A stretch of 64,000 bases of DNA, from NCBI RefSeq assembly GCF_038070105.1, contig NZ_JBBPBZ010000002.1, forward strand, positions 3,020,501 to 3,084,500, given 5' to 3'. Position 1 is the stretch's first letter, and the number at the start of each line of letters is the position of its first letter. This document shows positions 1 to 8,631 of the stretch, piece by piece. Made by a program: the position numbers and the translations under genes. Below the pieces are notes generated by a model. That model worked only from the letters and a program-made list of their open reading frames with translations, searched no databases and was not told the origin of the DNA. This DNA is from Methylocystis sp. IM3 (lineage in GTDB: Bacteria; Pseudomonadota; Alphaproteobacteria; Rhizobiales; Beijerinckiaceae).

Positions 1-117
1 CCGCGCTTGCGCGAAGCCATGGCGGCGGGCGATGGCCTCGAGAGCCATGAAGCCGATGTTGTGGCGATTTCTGGCGTATTGGCGGCCGGGATTGCCGAGG
101 CCGACGAAGAGCAGCAT
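1..117 (-). CDS. pth: Peptidyl-tRNA hydrolase, N-terminal part (runs off left edge)
   Basis: Pth cleaves peptidyl-tRNA that drops off stalled ribosomes, recycling the tRNA in the cytoplasm. Only the first 39 codons are in the window. They read [12 protein letters not shown]2-Y-x3-RHN-x-GF, the family signature: Asn9 and His19 match the conserved substrate-binding Asn and the catalytic His. The ATG at 117 gives the usual short lead before GLGNPG. The gene lies just downstream of rplY on the same strand, separated by a 26-bp perfect palindrome; the rplY-pth pair is common in alphaproteobacteria. The rest of the gene lies outside the window. Confidence 0.93.
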   Translation of the reverse strand, partial: MLLFVGLGNPGRQYARNRHNIGFMALEAIARRHGFAQAR

Positions 118-141
118 GACGGCGCCGATCCGTGAAGAAGA

Positions 142-167
142 ACCCTCTCCCGCGCGCGGGAGAGGGT
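142..167. repeat. REP-like perfect palindrome after rplY
   Basis: A 26-bp perfect palindrome (arm ACCCTCTCCCGCG) lies 10 bases past the rplY stop and ahead of pth. There is no T-tract, so it is not a classical terminator. The core CCCTCTCCC/GGGAGAGGG recurs near 10120, 18920 and 39232, each time just after the stop codon of a leftward gene, so I read it as one member of a dispersed palindromic family. Confidence 0.7.
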
Positions 168-177
168 CTCGTCATTC

Positions 178-792
178 TTACTTCTTCTTTTCCGCAGCGG
201 CTGCGGGGGCCGCCTCTTCGCCGCCGCCAGCCGGCGGGGCGAGGCTCGCCACGGTGAAGTCCTTGTCGGGATTGGTGGGCTTGCAGCCCTCGGGCAACGG
301 GATCGCCGAGATGTGCAGCGAATCGTTGAAGTCCATGCCCGAGAGATCGGCCGTGACCGCCTCGGGAATGGCGTCCGCCGGCACCGTCATTTCGATGGTG
401 TGGTAGACGATGTTGAGCGCGCCGCCGCGCTTGAGGCCGGGCGACTGGTCCTGATTGATGAAGTGGACCGGCACGTTCACCTTGAGGCGCGAACCGGGCT
501 TCAGGCGAAGGAAATCCACGTGGAGCGGGAAGTCGCGCACGACGTCGAGCTGGTAGTCGCGCGGAATGGCGCGCTCCTTCTTGCCGTCGATCTCGAGCTC
601 GAAGATCGTCGTGAGGAAGTGGCCCGCGAAGATCAGCTGGGTCGTCGCCTTCTTGTCGAGCGAAATCGGCAAGGGCGCTTCGCCGCCGCCATACAGTACT
701 GCTGGAATACGGCCCTCACGGCGAACGCTGCGGGCGGCCCCCTTGCCGGTCCCGCTGCGCACCGTGGCCGCGAGCGTCTTCATCTCGGCCAT
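178..792 (-). CDS. rplY: 50S ribosomal protein L25/general stress protein Ctc
   Basis: L25 binds 5S rRNA in the large ribosomal subunit. The 204-residue product is the long (Ctc/TL5) form: an N-terminal L25 beta-barrel (about residues 5-95, with the basic [21 protein letters not shown] segment) followed by a C-terminal beta domain of about 90 residues. The tail (from about 185) is Ala/Pro/Glu-rich and ends in three lysines, and is probably disordered. The ATG at 792 is preceded by AAAGGACACC, a good ribosome-binding site. It is followed on the same strand by pth. The divergent ketoacyl synthase starts 233 bases away. Confidence 0.95.
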   Translation of the reverse strand: MAEMKTLAATVRSGTGKGAARSVRREGRIPAVLYGGGEAPLPISLDKKATTQLIFAGHFLTTIFELEIDGKKERAIPRDYQLDVVRDFPLHVDFLRLKPGSRLKVNVPVHFINQDQSPGLKRGGALNIVYHTIEMTVPADAIPEAVTADLSGMDFNDSLHISAIPLPEGCKPTNPDKDFTVASLAPPAGGGEEAAPAAAAEKKK

Positions 793-1025
793 GTCGGTGT
801 CCTTTCAAAAAAGAAAAAGCGCCGCTCGCCTCCAGGGGTGTCGGAAACGCAGGCGCCGAGCGCGAGCTTATAGGGGACAGGGCCGGGCGAGGCAAGGCGG
901 CGCGTCGGCGCTGGAACGCATGACCCCGCTTGCGTTTCGAGGCCCCGCGCCTTTAACAGGAGTATTGAGAGAATTCTTGATTGGGCGGCGCCCGCCGCGA
1001 TGGTTCTTGCGAGGGGACGAACCGT

Positions 1026-2243
1026 ATGACGACAAAGCTTTCTTCCCGCAGGGTCGTCATCACGGGCATGGGCGCCGTCTCGGCGGCGGGCGTCGGCGCG
1101 GCGCCCCTCTGGGCCGCGGCGAAGGGCGGCGTCTCCTGCATCCGGCCGCTGACGCTCGCGCGCCCCTATCCGGGGCGCATCAAGATCGCGGCGCAGGTTC
1201 CCGACTTCGACCCGGCCGGGCATATCGAGCCGGAGCTCCTGCCCTATTGCGATCCCTTCACCCAGTATTCGATCGTCGCCGCTGACGAGGCGCTGGCGCA
1301 GGCGGGCTTTGCGCGCAAGGAGGTCGGCGGCGCGCGCACGGCGGTCGTCATCGGCACGGGCATCGGCGGCGCCACAACCATCGACGACACCTCCTACAGC
1401 GAATATGCGGAGGGCAAGCGCCCCGACACGCTTGCGGTGCCGCGCCTGATCCCGAGCGCCGCGCCGACGACGCTCGGCATGCGCTACGGCGCCAAGGGGC
1501 CGACCTTCGCCCTCGCCTCGGCCTGCTCCTCGGCGACCCAGGCGATCGGCGAGGCCTTCGAAATGCTGCGCGCCGGCCGCGCCGACCGCGCCATTGCCGG
1601 CGGCGCGGAGGCCTGCGTGACGAATGGCTCGATGCGCGCCTGGGAGGCGCTGCGCGTGCTCACCCCCGATCTCTGTCGGCCCTTTTCGGCCCGGCGCAAC
1701 GGCATGACGCTCGGCGAGGGCGCCGCGGTCTTCATCCTCGAGACTCTTGAGACCGCCCTCGCCCGGGGCGCGACGCCGCTGTGCGAACTCGCGGGCTATG
1801 GCACGACGAGCGACGCCTTCGATCCGCTGCGCGCCGATGTCGAAGGTCCGGCGCGCTGCATGCGGCTCGCGCTGGAGAGCGCCGGACTTGCGCCCTCGGC
1901 CGTCGATTACCTCAACGCCCACGGCACCGCGACCTACGCCAACGACATTACCGAATCCGAAGCGATGCGCGCGGTCTTCGGCGACAGGCCGCCTCCCGTT
2001 TCCTCCACTAAGCCCATTCACGGCCATGCGCTCGGGGCGAGCGGGGGGCTCGAACTCACCGTGACGATCAACGCGCTGCGCGAGCAGATTGCCCCGCCGA
2101 CGATCAACTTCGTCGAGTCCGACCCCAAATGCCCGGTCGACGCGATCCCCAACGAGGCCCGCAAAATGCCGATCCGCGTGGCGCTCTCCAACTCCTTCGC
2201 CTTTGGCGGGATCAATGCGACGCTCGTCGTGCGGGCGCTTTGA
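1026..2243 (+). CDS. Beta-ketoacyl-[ACP] synthase, FabF/KAS II family
   Basis: A 405-residue condensing enzyme of the thiolase fold, which joins malonyl-ACP to an acyl chain in fatty-acid or lipid synthesis. The catalytic triad is visible: Cys167 in SACSSATQAIG, His299 in NAHGTATYAND and His334 in KPIHGHALGASGG, with Lys329 and the C-terminal NSFAFGGIN loop. The start at 1026 opens with RRVVITGMGAVS, the standard beginning, and has GAGGGGAC upstream; a longer frame upstream lacks family sequence. It stands alone with no acpP, fabG or fabD beside it, so it is probably not the main FabF of the cell. A role in a specialised lipid is possible but not shown. Confidence 0.88.
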   Translation: MTTKLSSRRVVITGMGAVSAAGVGAAPLWAAAKGGVSCIRPLTLARPYPGRIKIAAQVPDFDPAGHIEPELLPYCDPFTQYSIVAADEALAQAGFARKEVGGARTAVVIGTGIGGATTIDDTSYSEYAEGKRPDTLAVPRLIPSAAPTTLGMRYGAKGPTFALASACSSATQAIGEAFEMLRAGRADRAIAGGAEACVTNGSMRAWEALRVLTPDLCRPFSARRNGMTLGEGAAVFILETLETALARGATPLCELAGYGTTSDAFDPLRADVEGPARCMRLALESAGLAPSAVDYLNAHGTATYANDITESEAMRAVFGDRPPPVSSTKPIHGHALGASGGLELTVTINALREQIAPPTINFVESDPKCPVDAIPNEARKMPIRVALSNSFAFGGINATLVVRAL

Positions 2244-2323
2244 GAGCGGAAGGCGCCCGCGCTTGCCACCCCTGCCGCGACGCCCTAGGAAGACGCTCAC
2301 GCTCTATCCCGGTTGACGAGGCG

Positions 2324-2512
2324 ATGACGGAACGAGGACAGGAGCCCCCTCCCGCCGCAAAAGCGTCGGATTCGGGCGAGAAACCTTCAAAGACGGCGGG
2401 AAAGAAAAACGCGGCCGCGCTTTCGGCTGCGCTGCGGGCCAATCTGGCGCGCCGCAAGGTCCGTGAACGGGCGCTGCGGGCCGCCGCGCAGAAAGACGAC
2501 AGCGAGGCGTAA
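2324..2512 (+). CDS. Small basic protein upstream of murA
   Basis: A 62-residue Ala/Lys/Arg-rich cytoplasmic protein with no signal peptide or membrane segment. The N-terminal 30 residues are Pro/Lys-rich and probably disordered. The C-terminal half ([24 protein letters not shown]) looks like one amphipathic helix. Its stop codon overlaps the murA start by one base (TAATG), so the two are probably translationally coupled. Function unknown. Its composition resembles small hypothetical proteins often annotated in front of murA in this order (recollection, not a search). Confidence 0.65.
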   Translation: MTERGQEPPPAAKASDSGEKPSKTAGKKNAAALSAALRANLARRKVRERALRAAAQKDDSEA

Positions 2513-3807
2513 TGGACAAGATCAGGATTGTCGGCGGCGCGCCGCTCAACGGCGTCATCCCCATTTCCGGCGCCAAGAACGCCGCCCTGCCGCTGATGAT
2601 CGCCTCGCTGCTCACCAGGGAGACGCTGACGCTCGAAAACATGCCGCTGCTTGCGGATGTGACGCAACTCGAGCGCATTCTGGGCAATCACGGCGTCGAC
2701 TGCACCATCTCCGGCAAGCGCCGGGGCGATACGGAGAACGCCGGCCGCACGGTTCATTTCACCGCCCGCGAGATCGTCGATACGACCGCCCCCTATGAGC
2801 TCGTCTCGCGGATGCGCGCGAGCTTCTGGGTCTTCGCGCCCCTCCTCGCCCGCATGGGCGAATGCCGCGTCTCGCTTCCCGGCGGCTGCGCCATCGGCAC
2901 GCGGCCCGTCGATCTCCTGCTGATGGCGCTCCAAAAACTCGGCGCCCGGATCGAGATCGAAAATGGCTATGTCGTCGGCTCGGCCAGGGACGGCCTCGTC
3001 GGCGGAGAAATCGACTTTCCCAAAGTCACGGTCGGCGGCACCCATACGGCGCTGATGGCGGCTTCGCTCGCGCGGGGGACGACGGTCATCCGCAACGCCG
3101 CGCGCGAGCCCGAGATCGTCGATCTCGCCGAATGCCTGCAAAAGATGGGCGCGCGCATCTCCGGCGCCGGCTCGCCCACGATCGAGATCGAGGGCGTCAC
3201 TTCGCTGTCGGGCGCGCGTCACGCCGTCATGCCCGATCGCATCGAGGCCGGCACCTACGCCATGGCTGTGGCGATGACCGGCGGCGACGTGCTGCTCGCC
3301 GGCGCCCGCGCCGATATTTTGCAGGCGGCGCTCGACGCGCTCGTCGCCGCCGGCGCGCATGTGATCGAGACCAATGAGGGCCTGCGCGTCACGCGCAACG
3401 GCTCAGGGATTTCGCCTGTCGATATCGTGACGGCGCCCTTCCCGGCTTTCCCCACCGATCTTCAGGCGCAGTTCATGGCGCTGATGACGCGCGCCAAGGG
3501 CGTCTCGCGCATCACCGAGACGATCTTCGAGAACCGCTTCATGCATGTGCAGGAGCTTGCGCGGCTCGGCGCCCACATCAAGCTCGATGGCGATACGGCG
3601 GTGGTCACGGGCGCCGATCATCTCGACGGCGCGCCGGTGATGGCGACGGATCTGCGCGCCTCGGTGTCGCTCGTGATCGCGGCGCTCGCGGCGCGCGGCG
3701 AGACGACGATCAACCGCGTCTATCACCTCGACCGCGGCTTCGAACGCCTCGAAAAGAAACTTTCCGACTGCGGCGCACAGATCGAGCGCATCAGCGGACA
3801 GGGGTAG
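2512..3807 (+). CDS. murA: UDP-N-acetylglucosamine 1-carboxyvinyltransferase
   Basis: MurA catalyses the first committed step of peptidoglycan synthesis, moving enolpyruvate from PEP to UDP-GlcNAc in the cytoplasm. The 431-residue protein has the usual length and EPSP-synthase-like fold. It begins with [20 protein letters not shown], containing the conserved Lys22-Asn23. The catalytic, fosfomycin-reactive Cys126 lies in [13 protein letters not shown]. The C-terminal part carries [19 protein letters not shown], typical of the family. The start overlaps the stop of the small basic protein by one base. The genes around are unrelated. Confidence 0.97.
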   Translation: MDKIRIVGGAPLNGVIPISGAKNAALPLMIASLLTRETLTLENMPLLADVTQLERILGNHGVDCTISGKRRGDTENAGRTVHFTAREIVDTTAPYELVSRMRASFWVFAPLLARMGECRVSLPGGCAIGTRPVDLLLMALQKLGARIEIENGYVVGSARDGLVGGEIDFPKVTVGGTHTALMAASLARGTTVIRNAAREPEIVDLAECLQKMGARISGAGSPTIEIEGVTSLSGARHAVMPDRIEAGTYAMAVAMTGGDVLLAGARADILQAALDALVAAGAHVIETNEGLRVTRNGSGISPVDIVTAPFPAFPTDLQAQFMALMTRAKGVSRITETIFENRFMHVQELARLGAHIKLDGDTAVVTGADHLDGAPVMATDLRASVSLVIAALAARGETTINRVYHLDRGFERLEKKLSDCGAQIERISGQG

Positions 3808-3960
3808 ACTCGCCTCTCGACTCGATCTCCCGCGCCTCTGATTTTCGGGCGCGATCAATGCCTACGCTCACATCAGAGCTCGATTCGGAAAGTTGCGCTT
3901 CACTCGGACTTGAATTGGCGCCAAGCTCGATGCGCAAAAAACATTTTATGGAATATTGCC

Positions 3961-4728
3961 ATGACCCTTTTTACATGGGCTACGCCTGCTTTCGTATCCG
4001 GCGCGCCGGTGGACCACACGTGGGTAACAAGTTACGATAGCAGATTAAATCCGTTTCCTGACATCCAGGCCGTCATCGCCGCGCATGAAGATTTCTGGTA
4101 CTGCTGGGGCGGCTTTCATTCGCAAGGGCGCGCGCTCGGATCCAGAAACGGCGACCTCAACCTTGCCAGATGCCTCGTCACGCCAAATTCTGACAGCGTC
4201 GCTGTCTACGCCGCGCGAGGCACTATATTCACTTACGGCGTCGACGGCGTGTGCCACCAACTCGCCAACCAGGTGCTTTACGCGACAGGCGTAAGCGGCG
4301 CCGCGCTTACCGTCGCGGGGGCCAAAGGCTACCCCGTCAGCATTGCAATCTACGGGACCTATGGACTCCAGCATGCTGCATGGCAAAGCAAGATCGCTGG
4401 ATGCACGGGCGGAGGCCATCCGTTAACCACCGGACCATCGATGACGACTCCCAGCCCCCAGCCAGACGAATTTGCGGCGCAAGTCGGTCAGGTGCTCGGC
4501 TCCAAGCTCGACGTCGCGGCGCAACTGCTTCATCTACGCGCTCAGTTTCAAGCGTCAGCTGCGGCTCAAGCGCATTCGTTGGTTCTACCGACCGTTGACG
4601 AACTCAATGCGCGAAATCAGAACTTTCTCGATGAAGCGGCGAAGCTTTTGTCGGAAGACGAGTATTTCGACATATTCGGCATCAGGCCGGGCGAGAAGAT
4701 CAATCTCGTTCTGCCCGCCAAACCTTGA
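3961..4728 (+). CDS. Unrecognised secreted Cys/His-containing protein
   Basis: A 255-residue protein I do not recognise. It starts with a short hydrophobic stretch (MTLFTWATPAFVSG) that could be a weak signal peptide. A TTG at 3910 in the same frame would add 17 residues, but the ATG at 3961 has GGAA upstream and is preferred. The central part (about residues 35-165) carries conserved-looking aromatic/Cys/His motifs: DFWYCWGGFH, LNLARC, GVDGVCHQLANQVLY and a later GC. The C-terminal 80 residues look helical. Base composition is less GC-rich than murA and the aminotransferase on either side. A Cys-His hydrolase fold is possible but unproven. Confidence 0.7.
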   Translation: MTLFTWATPAFVSGAPVDHTWVTSYDSRLNPFPDIQAVIAAHEDFWYCWGGFHSQGRALGSRNGDLNLARCLVTPNSDSVAVYAARGTIFTYGVDGVCHQLANQVLYATGVSGAALTVAGAKGYPVSIAIYGTYGLQHAAWQSKIAGCTGGGHPLTTGPSMTTPSPQPDEFAAQVGQVLGSKLDVAAQLLHLRAQFQASAAAQAHSLVLPTVDELNARNQNFLDEAAKLLSEDEYFDIFGIRPGEKINLVLPAKP

Positions 4729-4792
4729 GCGCGTTCCCATGGAGTGCGCACGCTAACCCCGGCAAGCGGTGTGGCGTGCGCGCCGAACGCAA

Positions 4793-6007
4793 TCACCCCC
4801 GCGCCGCGAGCGGCACGACATTGTGTAGCTGATCGGCCGTCTCGAAGAAGCGGCGCAGATTGCGCGCGGCCTGGCGGATGCGCTGCTCGTTTTCGACCAG
4901 CGCCAGACGCAGATAGCCCTCGCCATTTTCGCCGAAGCCCTCGCCTGGCGCCACGGCGACATCCGCCTTCTCGATGAGGAGCTTGGAGAAATCCAGGCTC
5001 GACATGCCGCGGAACCGCTCCGGCACTGGCGCCCAGGCGAACATGGAGGCGGAAGGGGCCGGGATCGGCCAGCCGGCCTGCGCGAAGCTCTCCACCATCA
5101 CGTCGCGACGCTTCTTGTAGATCGCGCGCATCTCCCGCACGCAATCGTCGGGGCCGTTGAGCGCCGCCGTCGCCGCGACCTGAATGGGCGTGAAGGCGCC
5201 GTAATCGAGATAGCTTTTCACGCGCGCAAGCGCCGCGCAGAGCCGCTCATTGCCGACCGCGAAGCCGATGCGCCAGCCCGCCATGGAGAAGGTCTTCGAC
5301 ATGGAGGTGAATTCCACCGTCACGTCGATCGCGCCCGGCACCTGAAGCACGGACGGCGGCGGCGCGTCGTCGAAGAAGACCTCCGCATAGGCGAGGTCCG
5401 AGAGAATGAAGATGTCGTGCTTCTTGGCGAAGGCGACGAGGTCCTTGTAGAAATCGAGCGACGCCACTTCCGCCGTCGGATTGGACGGATAGCAGACGAT
5501 GACGGCGATGGGCTTGGGGATCGAATGGATCATCGCGCGTTCGAGTGCGGCGAAATAGGCCGGGCCCGGCGCCGACGGCACGGAGCGGATGACGCCCCCC
5601 GCCATCAGAAAGCCGAAGGCGTGGATCGGATAGGACGGATTGGGCACGAGCACCACGTCGCCCGGCGCGGTGATGGCCTGCGCCATATTGGCGAAGCCTT
5701 CCTTGGAGCCGAGCGTCGCGACGACCTGGGTCTCGGGATCGAGCGTGACTCCGAAACGGCGCTGATAATAGCCCGCCTGGGCGCGGCGCAGCCCGGCGAT
5801 GCCCTTGGAGGCGGAATAACGATCCGTGCGCGGGCGCCCCGCGGTCTCGACGAGCTTCTCGACGACATGCTTCGGCGCCGGGAGATCGGGATTGCCCATC
5901 CCCATGTCGATGATGTCGGCGCCGGAGGCGCGCGCCTTGGCCTTCAGGCGGTTCACCTGCTCGAAGACGTAGGGCGGCAGGCGCTTGATCCGATAAAAAT
6001 CCGACAT
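4793..6007 (-). CDS. alaC: Alanine transaminase, AlaC type
   Basis: A 404-residue PLP-dependent class I aminotransferase that interconverts pyruvate/glutamate with alanine/2-oxoglutarate. It follows E. coli AlaC closely: the opening IKRLPPYVFEQVN, then DMGMGNPD, the GSKEG loop, NPSYPIHAFG, CYPSNPTA, the SDLAYAEV Asp region, and the PLP lysine Lys238 in SMSKTFSMAGWRIGF. The start at 6007 (MSDFYRIKRLPPY) matches the family; the frame extends 32 codons further upstream with no family sequence. It stands alone, with the MFS transporter gene upstream on the same strand. Confidence 0.92.
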   Translation of the reverse strand: MSDFYRIKRLPPYVFEQVNRLKAKARASGADIIDMGMGNPDLPAPKHVVEKLVETAGRPRTDRYSASKGIAGLRRAQAGYYQRRFGVTLDPETQVVATLGSKEGFANMAQAITAPGDVVLVPNPSYPIHAFGFLMAGGVIRSVPSAPGPAYFAALERAMIHSIPKPIAVIVCYPSNPTAEVASLDFYKDLVAFAKKHDIFILSDLAYAEVFFDDAPPPSVLQVPGAIDVTVEFTSMSKTFSMAGWRIGFAVGNERLCAALARVKSYLDYGAFTPIQVAATAALNGPDDCVREMRAIYKKRRDVMVESFAQAGWPIPAPSASMFAWAPVPERFRGMSSLDFSKLLIEKADVAVAPGEGFGENGEGYLRLALVENEQRIRQAARNLRRFFETADQLHNVVPLAARG

Positions 6008-6110
6008 TTCGATCTTTTCCGATTCAGGAACGGCGATTCTAGAGTGCGCGGCAGAAAAGGGGAAACCGGTTTTTCGAGTGACGCGCTTCTCTCCAAACTC
6101 CAACTAGCCG

Positions 6111-7397
6111 TCAGCGCCGCCGGGGCGCAAGGCGCAGGATGAGCGCCGCCGTCAGCGCCGGCCCCAGAGCGAGAACCAGCAGGGCGTCAGAAAACTCTCC
6201 GGTCGCGCCTTTTATAAGGCCGACGAGCCACGGCCCCGCGAAACCCGACAGATTGCCGATGGAATTGATGACCGCGAGCCCCACCACCGCGTCGGCGGGG
6301 CCGAGCGCGAGCGTCGAGAAACTCCAGAAAGTCGGCAGCGCGCCGACGGCGCCCACCGCCGCAAGCGTCAGCGCGATCATCGCGACGACGGGCGAGGACG
6401 CGAAAGCCGCGCCGGCGAGGCCGAGACTGCCGACGGCGCAGACGATCGCCGTATGCAGCACGGTTTCGCCCCGACGGTCGGAACTCGCGCCCCACAGCCG
6501 CATGGCGAGCGCGCCGAAGGCGTAAGGGACCGCCGTCAGGACGCCCGCCGCGAGAAGGCTCGCGCCGAAGCCCCTGACGATCTGCGGCAGCCAGAAGCTC
6601 AAGCCGTAGAGCGCCATGACGACGCCGAAATAGGCGACGCCCAGCGTCAGCACGCGGCGGTCGGCGAGCGCGCGCCAGTAGTTTTCATCATGGGCCGGCT
6701 CTTCGCGCCCGAGCTCGCCCTCAAGCCAATCGCGCTCGCGGTCGGTGAGCCATTTCGCCTCGACCGGCCGGTCGGGCAGATAAAAGAAACAGACGAACCC
6801 GAGGGCGATCGAGGGCAGCGCCTCGATCAGAAAGAGCCAGCGCCAGCCCGAGACGCCCGCGACCCCGTCCATCACGGTGAGGATCACGCCCGAGATCGGC
6901 GCGCCGATGGCGCTGCCGAGCGGAACCGCCATCAGGAAGCCCGAGAGCAGGCGCGCCCGTTGCGCGGCCGGAACCCAATAAGTGAGGTAAAGGATGGCGC
7001 CCGGCGCGAAGCCGGCCTCCGCCGCGCCGAGCAGCAGCCGCAGCACGACGAAGCTCGTTTCGCTCCACACGAAGGCCGTGGCCGCCGCGACGAGGCCCCA
7101 GCTCACCATGATGCGCGCGATCCAGCGGCGCGCGCCGACGCGGTGCATCACATGATTGCTGGGCGCCTCGAAGAGGCAATAAGTGATGAAGAAGATCCCG
7201 GCCGCCCAACCGTAAAAGGCTGGCGTGAAGCCCATGTCCTCGTTCATGGTGAGCGCGGCGAAGCCGACGTTCACGCGATCGAGATAGGCGATGAAGAAAC
7301 CGGCGGTCAGGAGCGGGATCAGCCGCCAGCCGATCTTGGCGACGACGTGCTGGCCGTCGATTTCGGTCCGCGCCGGCCGCTCGAGGGTCTGGGTCAC
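6111..7397 (-). CDS. MFS transporter, anion:cation symporter family
   Basis: A 428-residue inner-membrane protein with about 12 predicted membrane helices. The first half has RLIPLLTAGFFIAYLDRVNVGFA and GIFFITYCLFEAPSN, typical of the anion:cation symporter (ACS) family that imports organic acids such as tartrate, phthalate or galactarate. A hydrophilic central loop (about residues 205-235, rich in Glu/Arg) separates the two six-helix halves. Substrate cannot be told from sequence. It ends 103 bases before the alaC start on the same strand, so the two may be cotranscribed. Confidence 0.85.
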   Translation of the reverse strand: MTQTLERPARTEIDGQHVVAKIGWRLIPLLTAGFFIAYLDRVNVGFAALTMNEDMGFTPAFYGWAAGIFFITYCLFEAPSNHVMHRVGARRWIARIMVSWGLVAAATAFVWSETSFVVLRLLLGAAEAGFAPGAILYLTYWVPAAQRARLLSGFLMAVPLGSAIGAPISGVILTVMDGVAGVSGWRWLFLIEALPSIALGFVCFFYLPDRPVEAKWLTDRERDWLEGELGREEPAHDENYWRALADRRVLTLGVAYFGVVMALYGLSFWLPQIVRGFGASLLAAGVLTAVPYAFGALAMRLWGASSDRRGETVLHTAIVCAVGSLGLAGAAFASSPVVAMIALTLAAVGAVGALPTFWSFSTLALGPADAVVGLAVINSIGNLSGFAGPWLVGLIKGATGEFSDALLVLALGPALTAALILRLAPRRR

Positions 7398-7537
7398 GCG
7401 CGCGCCCCATCCGGCCGGCTTGGCTGGCCACCCTTCCCGTAAAAGAGAGGGATGGAGCCGCGGCGCGGTCGCCCATCATCTTCGGACACTTGCGTTTCCA
7501 CGCCGCATCGCCTCGATGGTGAACCGGGGACGGCAAT

Positions 7538-7587
7538 CCCTCCCCCTTGCGGGGAGGGTGGCGCCGCGCAGCGGCGACGGGTGGGGG
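7538..7587. repeat. REP-like double-hairpin element after the nitroreductase gene
   Basis: Two adjacent hairpins: an 8-bp stem CCCTCCCC/GGGGAGGG (7538-7558), then CGCCGC-GCA-GCGGCG (7562-7576), followed by CGGGTGGGG. This CCCTCCCC..GGGGAGGGTGG..GGGTGGGG pattern is a familiar dispersed intergenic repeat in Hyphomicrobiales (recollection). It lies 56 bases past the nitroreductase stop, between it and the MFS gene. Confidence 0.65.
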
Positions 7588-7642
7588 ACCGCGCCCCGAT
7601 ATCTCGTAAGAAGCCGGAAACTCCCACCCGCGTTTTTCGCCT

Positions 7643-8494
7643 TCAGCGCAGTTCGAAGCCGAGCGCCTTCAGCGCCGCGCGAATGTGATCGCGGCCGCTC
7701 ATGGCGTCCGGGCCGCGCACGCGCGAGAGCACCTGCCGGATCCAGCCCTGTTCGGGCAGGCCCTGCTCTTTCTGAAAGTCCTTGAAGACCACGTCGAGCT
7801 TTTCGACCGCCTCGCGCTGGGCGTCGCCCCACTGATATTGCTCGCGATGCAGCACGGCCGCTGGACCGAGGCGCGGCTTGACGCCGGCGTTGGCGGCGGG
7901 ATCCGGCACGCCGACCGTCATGCCGAAGACGGCGAAGACGTTTTGCGGCAGGTTCAACTCCTTGGCCACCTCTTCGGGCTTGTTGCGCATGGCGCCGATA
8001 TAGCAGCAGCCAAGGCCGAGCGATTCGAGCGCGACGACGGCGTTTTGCGCCGCGAGCGCCGCGTCGACCACGCCGGTCATGAAGATTTCGAGATAAGGGA
8101 GCGCCGCCGCCTCGCGGCCCTTGTCCCTGGCGAGGGCGTCGAGCCGCGCGAGGTCGCAGAGCCAGATGAGCAGCAGCTTGCAGTCGCGAATGTGCTTCTG
8201 CCCGCCGGCGAGATCGGCGAGGCGGGTCTTGCGCGCCTCGTCCTCGACCGCGACGACGCTCCACACCTGGAGATTGGAGGAGGTCGAGGCCGATTGCGCC
8301 GCGGCGACGATGGTCTCCAGCGCGCCCTCGGGCAGCGGCTGGTCGAGATAATTGCGGTGCGAGCGATGGGCGAGGATGAGGTCGAGCGTGTCGTTCCACA
8401 TCGCGGGCCGGGGCGAATCCTCGCGGCGATAGCGTTCGAACATGGCGGCGGCGGCGCGCGCGTCAAAATTTTCGGGGCTCACGGGCTTGTTCAT
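7643..8494 (-). CDS. Nitroreductase-family FMN oxidoreductase (NfsA-like)
   Basis: A 283-residue flavoprotein of the nitroreductase superfamily, which uses NAD(P)H and FMN to reduce nitro compounds, quinones or flavins. Visible motifs are the FMN-binding HRSHRNY near residues 44-50, the AAAQSASTSSNLQVWSVV segment, and the second FMN loop ALESLGLGCCYIGAMRN. The C-terminal extension (about residues 200-283) is of the NfsA/Frp type. The start at 8494 has GAAAAGAAG upstream. It is downstream of gckA on the same strand but 137 bases away with a strong hairpin between, so it is probably separate from the serine-cycle cluster. Substrate unknown. Confidence 0.88.
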   Translation of the reverse strand: MNKPVSPENFDARAAAAMFERYRREDSPRPAMWNDTLDLILAHRSHRNYLDQPLPEGALETIVAAAQSASTSSNLQVWSVVAVEDEARKTRLADLAGGQKHIRDCKLLLIWLCDLARLDALARDKGREAAALPYLEIFMTGVVDAALAAQNAVVALESLGLGCCYIGAMRNKPEEVAKELNLPQNVFAVFGMTVGVPDPAANAGVKPRLGPAAVLHREQYQWGDAQREAVEKLDVVFKDFQKEQGLPEQGWIRQVLSRVRGPDAMSGRDHIRAALKALGFELR

Positions 8495-8535
8495 CTTCTT
8501 TTCGGGAATGGTCGGCGCTCGAGCCGTACGTGACT

Positions 8536-8560
8536 GCGCCGGGCCTCGAAAGCCCGGCGC
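8536..8560. terminator. GC-rich hairpin after gckA
   Basis: A 9-bp perfect stem, GCGCCGGGC/GCCCGGCGC, with a 7-base loop sits 72 bases past the gckA stop. Only the plus strand carries a T-tract (TTTT) after the stem, where no gene ends, so as a terminator for the leftward serine-cycle cluster it is imperfect. It may act as a 3' stabilising structure instead. Confidence 0.45.
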
Positions 8561-8631
8561 TTTTCGTCCTCAGTCTAGCAAGCCGGGCGCTTCGGTCCAA
8601 GGCCCTTGCGCAGGCGACGCGCGCCGCGCCG

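Noticed and set aside
780..2300. A 506-codon minus-strand frame opposite the ketoacyl synthase
   Set aside because: Arg/Ala/Gly-rich with no motif, overlapping both rplY and the synthase; the plus-strand synthase has a complete catalytic triad.
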